Below are positions 14,911-22,070 of a stretch of 24,367 nucleotides of DNA, piece by piece; position 1 is the stretch's first letter, and every line of letters begins with the position of its first letter. A program made the position numbers and the translations under genes. The notes under the pieces are model-generated. The model was given only the letters and a program-made list of their open reading frames with translations. It did no database searches and was not told the DNA's origin. Source of the stretch: an uncultured Verrucomicrobiota bacterium (lineage in GTDB: Bacteria; Verrucomicrobiota; Kiritimatiellia; RFP12; UBA1067); NCBI GenBank assembly GCA_946615875.1, contig CAMOIK010000006.1:1-24367 (forward strand), given 5' to 3'.

Positions 14911-15815
14911 ACGACACCGGCAAGCGCAGACGAACGATGAAAACGACGTTACTGATCATGGCGGCGGCAATCGCCGCCGCCGCCGTCGCCGACGAGGTCG
15001 ACGGCATAGTGGCGCAGGTGGGCGACACCTCAATCCTCCGCAGCGAAGTCACGCGGAGGATGCGCCCCTTCGGGCAGCAGGCCGACGAGGACTACGACAA
15101 GCTGCTGCAGCAGATCATCGAGGAGAAGCTAATCCTCAAGGCCGCAGCCGCCGCCAAGATGACAATGCAGGAGTGGGTGATCGACAACCGCATACGCGAA
15201 ATCACCGAGAAGTCGTTCGGCGGCGACCGCAACAGGCTGATCGAGGCGCTCGCCGCGGAGAAGCTGCCATACTCCGACTTCCGCCAGCGCATCAAGGAGG
15301 ACCTGATCGTCACCGCAATGCGCTGGAACGCGATCGACAAGTATGTTGCGCCATCGCCGTCGCAGATGCGCAAGGAGTATCGCGACCATCCGGAGCGCTA
15401 CCGCACGCAGGCCACGGTCACGGTCTCCGTGATACTGCTTCGCGACGGTGACGACCGCGCCGCCGTGGACGAGGCGCTCAAGACGGAGGATTTCGCCGCC
15501 GTCGCCCGCCGCTACAGCGCCGACACCCACGCGAAGGACGGCGGCCTCTGGAAAGACATTCGCCCGGAGGACGTCTTCCTCAAGGAGGTGTGCGACGAGA
15601 TCGCCCGCCTGAAGGACGGCGAGACTTCCTCGTGGATCGAGCTGCCAGGCTGGGCCTTCCTCGTGCGCAGGGAGTCCGGCACGCCCGCCGCCGAGCGCTC
15701 CTTCGCCGACGCATACGACGACATCGAGCTGAATTGCCGCATGGAGCGCTCCGCCGAACTCTACAAGCGCTGGCTCGACCTGCTCAAAGCCGACACCTAC
15801 ATCAAGGTCTATTGA
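14907..15815 (+). CDS. SurA/PpiD-like periplasmic chaperone with parvulin PPIase domain
   Basis: The product (302 residues) has a signal peptide (KRRRTMKTTLLIMAAAIAAA, cleavage near VADE) and then the SurA-type start DGIVAQVGDTSILRSEV (32-48). A helical SurA_N chaperone domain covers about 50-165 and a C-terminal parvulin-like peptidyl-prolyl isomerase domain about 167-262 (VSVILLRD, FAAVARRYSADTHAKDGGLW). It should assist folding of outer-membrane proteins. It is shorter than E. coli SurA (one parvulin domain instead of two). The ATG at 14907 overlaps the hexokinase stop (ATGA); an in-frame ATG at 14937 would also give a sound signal peptide. Neither has a Shine-Dalgarno, so the start is open. 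dxr follows after 7 bases. Confidence 0.85.
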   Translation: MNDTGKRRRTMKTTLLIMAAAIAAAAVADEVDGIVAQVGDTSILRSEVTRRMRPFGQQADEDYDKLLQQIIEEKLILKAAAAAKMTMQEWVIDNRIREITEKSFGGDRNRLIEALAAEKLPYSDFRQRIKEDLIVTAMRWNAIDKYVAPSPSQMRKEYRDHPERYRTQATVTVSVILLRDGDDRAAVDEALKTEDFAAVARRYSADTHAKDGGLWKDIRPEDVFLKEVCDEIARLKDGETSSWIELPGWAFLVRRESGTPAAERSFADAYDDIELNCRMERSAELYKRWLDLLKADTYIKVY

Positions 15816-15822
15816 TCCTCGG

Positions 15823-16896
15823 ATGAAGCGGATTATCCTCCTGGGCGCGACGGGTTCCATCGGAACGAGCGCCGTCGATGTGGCGCGGACCCACCGCGAC
15901 GAGTTTCGCATCGTCGCCGCCAGCGCGCTGCGCTCGCGCGAGAAGTGCGAGGCGATCGCCCGCGAGTTCGGCGCCAGGGCGTACGTTGGCGAAGACGCGG
16001 CTCTTCGCGCCGTGGAGGAGAACGACGCCGACATATGTCTGGTGGCGACCGTGGGGACGAGCGGCATCCTGCCGACGCTCGCCGCGATCGACAAGGGAAT
16101 GGATGTCGCGCTCGCCACCAAGGAGGTGATGGTGATGGCCGGCGAGCTAGCCACCCGCCGCGCGCGGGAGAAGGGCGTGCGCTTCCTGCCGGTGGATTCC
16201 GAGCACTCCGCGATATTCCAGTGCCTCCCGCCGGCTCGCGGTCCGCAGTCTATCGACAGGCTGATCTTGACAGCGAGCGGCGGACCTTTCCTGGACGCGC
16301 CGGCCGACCTCGGCGGCGTGACCGTGGAGCAGGCCCTCGCCCATCCGCGCTGGAAGATGGGGCCGAAGGTCACGATCGACTCTTCGACGATGATGAACAA
16401 GGGCTTCGAGGTGCTTGAGGCCCGCTGGCTGTTCGACGTGCCGGCGGAGCGCATCGACGTGGTGGTGCACCCCGAATCGATCGTCCATTCGCTCGTCACG
16501 TTCGTGGACGGCGCGACGCTCGCGCAGCTCTCGCCGCCGGACATGCGCGTGGCCATACAGTATGCCTTGAGCGCGCCGCGCCGCCTCCCGGCGGAGCGCG
16601 AGCGGCTCGACCTGGCGGCGCTGGGGGCGCTGACTTTCCGCGCCCCCGATCCGGCGCGCTTCCCGTGCCTCGCGCTGGCCAAGGAGGCTGCGCGGCGCGG
16701 CGGCTGCGCCACCGCCGTGATGGCCGCCGCCGACGAATGGGCGGTCGCCGCCTTCCTGGCGGGCCGCATCCGCTACACGGAAATCGCGCAGCGCATCGAG
16801 GCGGCGCTCGACGCCGTCCCAGACTTCGAATGCGACAGCGTCGCGGCCGTCCTTGAGGCGGCGAAAAGGGCAACGGCTTTTCTGGAGAACAAGTGA
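15823..16896 (+). CDS. dxr: 1-deoxy-D-xylulose 5-phosphate reductoisomerase
   Basis: Dxr converts DXP to 2-C-methyl-D-erythritol 4-phosphate with NADPH, the committed step of the MEP isoprenoid pathway and the fosmidomycin target. The 357-residue chain shows the nucleotide motif LLGATGSIG (6-14), ATVGTSG, PVDSEHSAIFQCL (123-135, metal ligands D125 and E127), LTASGGPF (149-156), HPRWKMGPKVTIDSSTMMNKGFE (174-196 region, metal ligand E196) and HPESIVHSLV (216-225). The usual NKE motif before the metal site is TKE here (T99-K100-E101), a small variation. No Shine-Dalgarno is visible before ATG 15823, 7 bases after the SurA-like gene, so coupling is likely. rseP starts 1 base after the stop. Confidence 0.96.
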   Translation: MKRIILLGATGSIGTSAVDVARTHRDEFRIVAASALRSREKCEAIAREFGARAYVGEDAALRAVEENDADICLVATVGTSGILPTLAAIDKGMDVALATKEVMVMAGELATRRAREKGVRFLPVDSEHSAIFQCLPPARGPQSIDRLILTASGGPFLDAPADLGGVTVEQALAHPRWKMGPKVTIDSSTMMNKGFEVLEARWLFDVPAERIDVVVHPESIVHSLVTFVDGATLAQLSPPDMRVAIQYALSAPRRLPAERERLDLAALGALTFRAPDPARFPCLALAKEAARRGGCATAVMAAADEWAVAAFLAGRIRYTEIAQRIEAALDAVPDFECDSVAAVLEAAKRATAFLENK

Positions 16897-16897
16897 T

Positions 16898-18109
16898 ATG
16901 ACGGAATTCCTGCAACTCGCATCGCCCCATCTCGTGACGGCAGCCTACATCGCGCTGTGCCTGCTGCTCTTCTCCGTGGCCATAGCCATACACGAGTTCG
17001 GGCACTTCATCGTGGCGCTCTGGCTCGGCCTGCGGGTAGAGCGCTTCTCGATCGGCTTCGGTCCGGCCATCTTCAAGTGGCGCAGGGGCGGCGTGGAATA
17101 CCGCGTATCGTGGATCCCGCTGGGCGGATACGTGCTGATCCCGGATATCGACCCGGAAGGAACCAAGGCGCTGGAAGGAGGCGGCGAGGCGAAAAAACGC
17201 GTCAGCATGCCGCCGTGGAAGGAAATCCTGGTCGCGGTGGCGGGGCCGGCGATGAACATCCTGCTCGCCGTCGTTCTCGCATTCCTGCTCGCCGCCGTTC
17301 CGCAGGCGAGGTTCGGCGAACTGCCCACGGTCGTCAACGGCTTCCTGGCGGACAAGGAAACCGGCGGCTGTCCGGCGGCGGACGCCGGAATGCGCCGCGG
17401 CGACCGCGTGGTCTCCGTCGGCGGCCACGCCGTCAATACGTGGTCTGAGATGCAGACCGAGGTGCAGATCGCCGACACGCGCCCCACGGAGTTCGTGGTG
17501 CTGCGCCGCGGCGAGCGCGTGGCGCTCACGCTCACCCCGGCGCGCGACGAGATCACCGGCGCGTGCTACATCGGCGCGCTCAGCCTCCCGAACGAGAGCA
17601 GGAGCTCGGCGTGGATGCCGGCGCGCAATCCGTTCAAGCAGCTGGCGTGGGACGCCGGCTCGATATTCCGCGCCCTCAAGGGGCTGGTCACGCCAAGCGA
17701 GATGAAGGCCACCGGCAAGGCGCTGGGCGGCCCGGTCATGATCGCCGAGGAGATTTACAATTCCGTCCGCCGCGACCTGTGGGACGGCCTCGGATTCCTG
17801 CGCTTCCTAAATGTCAACCTGGCCGTCCTCAACCTCCTGCCGATACCGGTGCTAGACGGAGGCTTGATCATGTTCGCACTGGTCGCGCTGGTCTTCCGCC
17901 GCCGCGTGCCGGAGAAGGTGGTGAACGCGCTTTCGACCTGCTTCATGGCGATCCTCGTCGGCCTCATGGGCCTGCTCATCTGCCGCGACTCGATGCGCTC
18001 CTGGCGCATCCACTCGCACAGGACGGCCGTGGCGGAGGAACGGACGGCGGACGACGGCAATGCAAAGGAGGACGATGCGGCGCATGACGCGAGCGCTGAG
18101 GGTCGGTAG
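16898..18109 (+). CDS. rseP: site-2 protease RseP (intramembrane zinc metalloprotease)
   Basis: RseP cuts transmembrane segments, for example anti-sigma factors or remnant signal peptides, at the inner membrane. The 403-residue protein has the zinc motif HEFGH (32-36) in the first membrane helix, a beta-hairpin GGVEYRVSWIPLGGYV (64-79), a second helix AVAGPAMNILLAVVLAFLL, one PDZ domain (about 155-215) and the second active-site motif LNLLPIPVLDGG (311-322). E. coli RseP has two PDZ domains, so this is the shorter form. The C-terminal tail (about 370-403) is polar, Asp/Ala-rich and overlaps ispG. GGAG (16884-16887) 10 bases upstream supports ATG 16898; an in-frame ATG at 16853 lies inside dxr. 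The dxr-rseP-ispG order recurs in many bacteria. Confidence 0.95.
   Translation: MTEFLQLASPHLVTAAYIALCLLLFSVAIAIHEFGHFIVALWLGLRVERFSIGFGPAIFKWRRGGVEYRVSWIPLGGYVLIPDIDPEGTKALEGGGEAKKRVSMPPWKEILVAVAGPAMNILLAVVLAFLLAAVPQARFGELPTVVNGFLADKETGGCPAADAGMRRGDRVVSVGGHAVNTWSEMQTEVQIADTRPTEFVVLRRGERVALTLTPARDEITGACYIGALSLPNESRSSAWMPARNPFKQLAWDAGSIFRALKGLVTPSEMKATGKALGGPVMIAEEIYNSVRRDLWDGLGFLRFLNVNLAVLNLLPIPVLDGGLIMFALVALVFRRRVPEKVVNALSTCFMAILVGLMGLLICRDSMRSWRIHSHRTAVAEERTADDGNAKEDDAAHDASAEGR
18064..18071 (+). promoter_or_regulatory. ribosome binding site of ispG
   Basis: AAAGGAGG at 18064-18071 is the strongest Shine-Dalgarno in this block. Candidate starts are ATG 18075 (3 bases after it) and ATG 18084 (12 bases after it); an ATG at 18060 lies upstream of the site and is unlikely. 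The site is inside the coding region for the rseP tail. Confidence 0.6.
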
Positions 18110-19187
18110 CGTCCCGCTGGGCGGCGGCGCGCCTGTCGCCTTGCAGTCGATGGCGAACGCCGATCCGCACGACGCCGACGCCCTCGCCGCGCAGGCGGAG
18201 CGCTGCGCCGCGCTCGGTTGCGACATCTTCCGCCTCACCGTGCCGGACGTAGAAGCGGCGCGCACGCTGGGCGAAGTGCGCAGGCGCAGCCCCATGCCGC
18301 TCGTCGCTGACATCCATTTCGACTACCGCTGCGCGTTGGCGGCGATCGAGGCGGGCGTGGACAAGCTGCGCCTCAATCCCGGCAACATAGGCTCGCGCGA
18401 GCGCGTGCAGGCCGTCGCGCGCGCCGCCAAGGCAAAGGGCGTGCCGATACGCATAGGCGTCAATCTCGGCAGTCTGGAGAAGGATTTGGCCGCCAGGCTG
18501 GCCGAGCGCGGCAGGACGCCGCGGAACATCGCCGAGGCGCTGTGCGATTCCGCCCTGCGCCACCTCAAACTTCTGGAGGACGAGGGCTTCCGCGACGTCG
18601 CTATATCGGCCAAGGCGTCGGACGTCCAGTCCACCATCGCCACCTACAGGATGCTCGCCGACCGCACCGACTGCCCGCTGCATCTCGGCGTCACCGAGGC
18701 GGGGACGCTGCTGCCGGGCGCCGTGCGCTCGTCCGTCGCGATCGGCATCCTGCTTGGCGAGGGCATTGGCGACACGATACGCGTGTCGCTCACGGACAGG
18801 CCGGAGCGGGAGGTCCGCGTGGGCATGGAGATACTGCGGTCGCTTGGGATGCGCGAGAACGGCCCGTGCGTGACGAGCTGCCCGACGTGCGGGCGCACGA
18901 AGGTGGATCTGGTGCGCGTCGCCGCCGAGGTCGAAGAGGCGCTGGAGCGGCGCTATCTGGAGCGGACGCTCGCGGCCCGCTCGGCGGGCGCCGTCGCGCG
19001 GGCGTTTCCGCGCGTCGCCGTCATGGGGTGCGCGGTGAACGGGCCGGGCGAGGCGAAAGGCGCCGACGTGGCGCTGTGCGGCGCCGACGGGGAGTTTGTC
19101 CTTTACGTTAAGGGTGAACAGGTTTGCAGAGTGCGGGAGCGCGATGCGGCCGGAAAGGTCCTTGAATATGTCGATAATCTACGATAA
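18075..19187 (+). CDS. ispG: 4-hydroxy-3-methylbut-2-enyl diphosphate synthase (IspG/GcpE)
   Basis: IspG makes HMBPP from MEcPP with a [4Fe-4S] cluster, the seventh step of the MEP pathway. It is 370 residues from ATG 18075, the normal bacterial two-domain length. The TIM-barrel part shows VALQSMANAD, VADIHFDYR, KLRLNPGNIG, IRIGVNLGSLEKD, AKASDV, HLGVTEAG and LLGEGIGDTIRVSL. The cluster domain has SCPTCGR (C269, C272) and MGCAVNGPGEA (C319, E326), all four iron ligands in place. The start overlaps rseP by 35 bases; the choice is between 18075 and 18084, as discussed for the ribosome binding site. With dxr two genes upstream it gives two MEP-pathway enzymes in one transcript. Confidence 0.95.
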   Translation: MRRMTRALRVGSVPLGGGAPVALQSMANADPHDADALAAQAERCAALGCDIFRLTVPDVEAARTLGEVRRRSPMPLVADIHFDYRCALAAIEAGVDKLRLNPGNIGSRERVQAVARAAKAKGVPIRIGVNLGSLEKDLAARLAERGRTPRNIAEALCDSALRHLKLLEDEGFRDVAISAKASDVQSTIATYRMLADRTDCPLHLGVTEAGTLLPGAVRSSVAIGILLGEGIGDTIRVSLTDRPEREVRVGMEILRSLGMRENGPCVTSCPTCGRTKVDLVRVAAEVEEALERRYLERTLAARSAGAVARAFPRVAVMGCAVNGPGEAKGADVALCGADGEFVLYVKGEQVCRVRERDAAGKVLEYVDNLR

Positions 19188-20673
19188 CATCGTGGCGTTC
19201 GCGGTGGCGTTGCTCGCCTGCGGATACGCTTGGCTCTACGGCGGCATTGTCGGCAGCGCGCTGCTGCCCGCCATCCCCTGGCTCACACTGCTGCTCCTCG
19301 AAGTGATGCTCTGCTTCCCGCAGCGCCATTCGGGGGAGAGCACCTACGCGGCGCGCGCCAGGGTGTGGCGGCATTTGAAGTCCGATCCTGCGACGTGGGT
19401 GGCGCTGGTGTTCTCGGCGCTGCTGATGATCCCATTCGTGAACAAGGCGCTCTGCCCGCTCTGCGACTATCCGGCGATCGTCGCCGGCGCAAGCGAGAGT
19501 GCTCCCGTGCCGTTCCTTCCGTCCTGCGTCAACAGGATGCACCACCTGAACGTGGTGGTGTGGTTCGTGCCGACCTTCGTCGCGATGCTCGCGGTCAGGC
19601 ATTCGCTGCTGAAGCGAGGCAAACGCACCGTGCTGGAGATGATAGTGTGGAACGGCTTCGCCCTGGCCATGCTCGGCTTCGTGCAGAGCGTGATGAAGGC
19701 CGAGGCGCCGCTGTGGGGCGACTTCGAGGGGCCGAAGGCGTACTTCTTCTCCACGTTCGGCTACCCCAACATGGGCGGGGACTACTTCACGACGCTCTTC
19801 GCGCTCGCCGTCGGCCTGTGGCGCTGGCGGTTCGACGCGATACGGCGCGACGAGGCGCACGCCCGGCACCAGGGGACGGCGAAGTCCGGGCCTGGCTCGT
19901 TCTGGCACAAGCACTACATGCTGATCCCGGCCGTCCTTTTCTTCTTCGCCGCGCTAACCACGCTGTCGCGCGCGGCGATCATCCTCGTCACGCTCCTGGC
20001 GATCGTGTTCTTCATGCACACGTTCGTCTCGATATTCGTCACGCTCTCCAAGCCAAAGAGGGCGAAGGCGAGCGCGGTCAGCCTCTTCGCGATGGTCGGC
20101 ATCGCCATGTTCGCCGCGTTCTTCACGCCGGACGACCTGCAGCAGGAGGTGAACACGCTCGGCACGGACGTCGTGCTGGACCGCGTCACCGGCAAGGGGC
20201 AGTACCATACGCGCGTAGCCTTCGAGGTCTTCAAGGACTACCCGCTGTTCGGCTGCGGCGGCTGGGGCTACAGCCACCTCTGCATACCTCGGATGCGCGA
20301 AGAAGAACGGCTCCAGATGGTTGGCGGCGCGAACGTCCACAACGACTACCTCCAGTTCATGGCCGAGCACGGCGCGTTCGGCTTCGGCTGTCTGGTGGCG
20401 CTGGTGATTATCATCCTCTGGCCCCTGGGAAGAGTGTGGAGGGTGCTGGTCGATTCCGTGCGTTTCGTCCCGCCCAAGTTCCAGCCCGCCAAGCCTGTCG
20501 CCATATTCGCGCTGCCGGCGCCGGTCTTCTGCATCCTCGCCGCGGCGTTCGCCACGTTCGTGCACGCTTTTGGAGACTGCCCCCTGCGCTGCCCGGCCGT
20601 GCTTTCGCTCTTCTTCATAGAACTGGCCGCCATGGACGGCTTCCTGCCCACGCTCCGCGAGCGCAAGGACTAG
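19168..20673 (+). CDS. O-antigen ligase (Wzy_C/WaaL) family membrane protein
   Basis: This 501-residue protein has about ten to twelve hydrophobic segments and the Wzy_C pattern: LSRAAIILVTLLAIVFF (266-282), a large periplasmic loop, KDYPLFGCGGWGYSH (356-370), then VHNDYLQFMAEHGAFGFG (390-407) leading into the last membrane helices. The HND and E400 positions are typical of O-antigen ligases and polymerases, which join or polymerise lipid-linked glycans at the periplasmic face. Whether this one is a WaaL ligase, a Wzy polymerase or a protein O-glycosylase cannot be told, and no glycan cluster is adjacent. ATG 19168 has GGAAAGG 9 bases upstream and overlaps ispG by 20 bases; ATG 19144 (GGAG 4 bases upstream) would add eight residues and is a real alternative. 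Confidence 0.85.
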   Translation: MSIIYDNIVAFAVALLACGYAWLYGGIVGSALLPAIPWLTLLLLEVMLCFPQRHSGESTYAARARVWRHLKSDPATWVALVFSALLMIPFVNKALCPLCDYPAIVAGASESAPVPFLPSCVNRMHHLNVVVWFVPTFVAMLAVRHSLLKRGKRTVLEMIVWNGFALAMLGFVQSVMKAEAPLWGDFEGPKAYFFSTFGYPNMGGDYFTTLFALAVGLWRWRFDAIRRDEAHARHQGTAKSGPGSFWHKHYMLIPAVLFFFAALTTLSRAAIILVTLLAIVFFMHTFVSIFVTLSKPKRAKASAVSLFAMVGIAMFAAFFTPDDLQQEVNTLGTDVVLDRVTGKGQYHTRVAFEVFKDYPLFGCGGWGYSHLCIPRMREEERLQMVGGANVHNDYLQFMAEHGAFGFGCLVALVIIILWPLGRVWRVLVDSVRFVPPKFQPAKPVAIFALPAPVFCILAAAFATFVHAFGDCPLRCPAVLSLFFIELAAMDGFLPTLRERKD

Positions 20674-20707
20674 GCAGAGGGTAGATGGTAGCGGGTAGAT
20701 GGTAGAT
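20673..20707. repeat. five tandem 7-bp units upstream of dapL
   Basis: Units GGCAGAG, GGTAGAT, GGTAGCG, GGTAGAT and GGTAGAT lie head to tail, starting at the stop codon of the O-antigen ligase gene and ending 29 bases before the dapL ATG. Three of five are identical. The array probably lies in the dapL leader. The style matches short tandemly repeated heptamers known from some cyanobacteria. Confidence 0.7.
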
Positions 20708-20736
20708 GTAAAACGTTGTAAAGCACAAGGACTCTT

Positions 20737-21975
20737 ATGGTAAAAGCAAACGAAAACTACAGGAAGATACAGGCAAGTTATCTTTTCACGGAAATCGCGC
20801 ACCGCGTCTCGGCCCACCAGGCCGCCAACCCGGACGCCAAGATAATCCGCCTCGGCATCGGCGACGTCACCGAGCCGCTGGCGCCGGCCGTCGTCGAAGC
20901 CATGCACCGGGCGGTAGATGACGAAGCGAGCCGCGACAAATTCCACGGCTACGGCCCGGAGCAGGGATACGCGTTCCTGCGCGAGAAGGCGGCGGAGTTC
21001 GACTTCGCCAGCCGCGGCATCTCCATCGCCGCCGACGAAATTTTCATTTCCGACGGCGCGAAGTGTGACTGCGGCAACATCCAGGAGCTGTTCGCGCAGG
21101 ACGTGGCCATCGCGGTCGGCGACCCGGTGTATCCCGTGTATGTCGATACAAACGTCATGGCCGGACGGACCGGCGCCAACGACGGCGGACGCTACGCCGG
21201 GCTGGAATACCTGACCTGCGACGCATCCAACGGCTTCGTGCCTTCGCCGGACGTGCTGAAGGACGCCGCGCGCAAGCCCGACCTGGTGTATCTCTGCTAC
21301 CCCAACAACCCGACGGGCGCGGTCGCCACCAAGGAACAGCTGCAGGCGTGGGTCGATTGGGCCAGGCGCGAGAAGTCCATCATACTCTTCGACGCCGCCT
21401 ACGAGGCGTTCATCCGCACTCCGGGCATCCCGCACTCCATCTACGAGTGCCAGGGCGCAAGGGAGTGCGCCATAGAGTTCCGCTCGTATTCCAAGACCGC
21501 AGGCTTCACGGGCGTCCGCTGCGGCTACACCGTCGTGCCCAAGGGGCTGGTCGCATACGCGGCAGACGGCTCCGCGGTCGAACTGCGCCCGATGTGGACG
21601 CGCCGCCAGACGACCAAGTTCAACGGCGCTTCATACATCACGCAACGCGGTGCCGAGGCGGTGTATTCGCCGGAGGGAGCGGCGCAGACCAAGGCGACGA
21701 TCGACTTCTACCTGGAAAACGCCAAACTCGTAAAGGAGGCGCTGAAGTCGCTGGGCTACGTCGTGACCGGCGGCGACGACTCTCCGTATCTGTGGGTGGA
21801 CGTGAAGGGCGATTCCTGGGAGTTCTTCGACCGTCTCCTCAAGGGCGCGAACGTCGTCACCACTCCGGGCGCTGGCTTTGGACGCGCCGGCGAGGGCTAC
21901 ATACGCATCTCCGCGTTCAACTCCCGCGCCAACGTCCTTGAGGCGATCGAACGCTTCAAGAAGGCCATAGGCTGA
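20737..21975 (+). CDS. dapL: LL-diaminopimelate aminotransferase
   Basis: DapL turns tetrahydrodipicolinate directly into LL-2,6-diaminopimelate with glutamate as donor, replacing the DapC/D/E route to lysine and peptidoglycan. The 412-residue PLP enzyme (aminotransferase class I/II, fold type I) shows ENYRKIQASYLF at the N-terminus, LGIGDVTEPL (39-48), FHGYGPEQGYAFLRE (69-83), SDGAKCDCGNIQELF (105-119), CYPNNPTGA (187-195), the PLP-binding D219 (FDAAYEAF) and the Schiff-base lysine K253 (SYSKTAGFTGVRCGY). The match is full-length and typical. DapL is found in plants, Chlamydiae, Verrucomicrobia and some other bacteria, and is the best lineage clue here. AAGG 6 bases before ATG 20737 supports the start. 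Confidence 0.97.
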   Translation: MVKANENYRKIQASYLFTEIAHRVSAHQAANPDAKIIRLGIGDVTEPLAPAVVEAMHRAVDDEASRDKFHGYGPEQGYAFLREKAAEFDFASRGISIAADEIFISDGAKCDCGNIQELFAQDVAIAVGDPVYPVYVDTNVMAGRTGANDGGRYAGLEYLTCDASNGFVPSPDVLKDAARKPDLVYLCYPNNPTGAVATKEQLQAWVDWARREKSIILFDAAYEAFIRTPGIPHSIYECQGARECAIEFRSYSKTAGFTGVRCGYTVVPKGLVAYAADGSAVELRPMWTRRQTTKFNGASYITQRGAEAVYSPEGAAQTKATIDFYLENAKLVKEALKSLGYVVTGGDDSPYLWVDVKGDSWEFFDRLLKGANVVTTPGAGFGRAGEGYIRISAFNSRANVLEAIERFKKAIG

Positions 21976-21980
21976 GGCCG

Positions 21981-22052
21981 CCGCAAATCCCCCAAACCCC
22001 TCAAACTTTTCAAGCTACTCAAGCTTCTCAAACCTCTCAAACCTTTCAAACT
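21981..22052. repeat. eight tandem degenerate 9-bp units between dapL and gltX
   Basis: Units: CCGCAAATC, CCCCAAACC, CCTCAAACT, TTTCAAGCT, ACTCAAGCT, TCTCAAACC, TCTCAAACC, TTTCAAACT. All share CAA at positions 4-6, and the consensus is TCTCAAACY. The array is 72 bp, exactly eight units, starting 5 bases after the dapL stop and ending 18 bases before the gltX ATG. It would be nearly unstructured, pyrimidine- and A-rich RNA containing almost no G. Confidence 0.75.
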
Positions 22053-22070
22053 TCCCTGACATCCCAGACC

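Noticed and set aside
15129..16769. 546-residue open frame on the - strand
   Set aside because: Antisense to the SurA-like gene and dxr; Ser/Arg/Ala-rich without domain signatures.
19954..21435. 493-residue open frame on the - strand
   Set aside because: Antisense to the O-antigen ligase gene and dapL; composition typical of a shadow frame.
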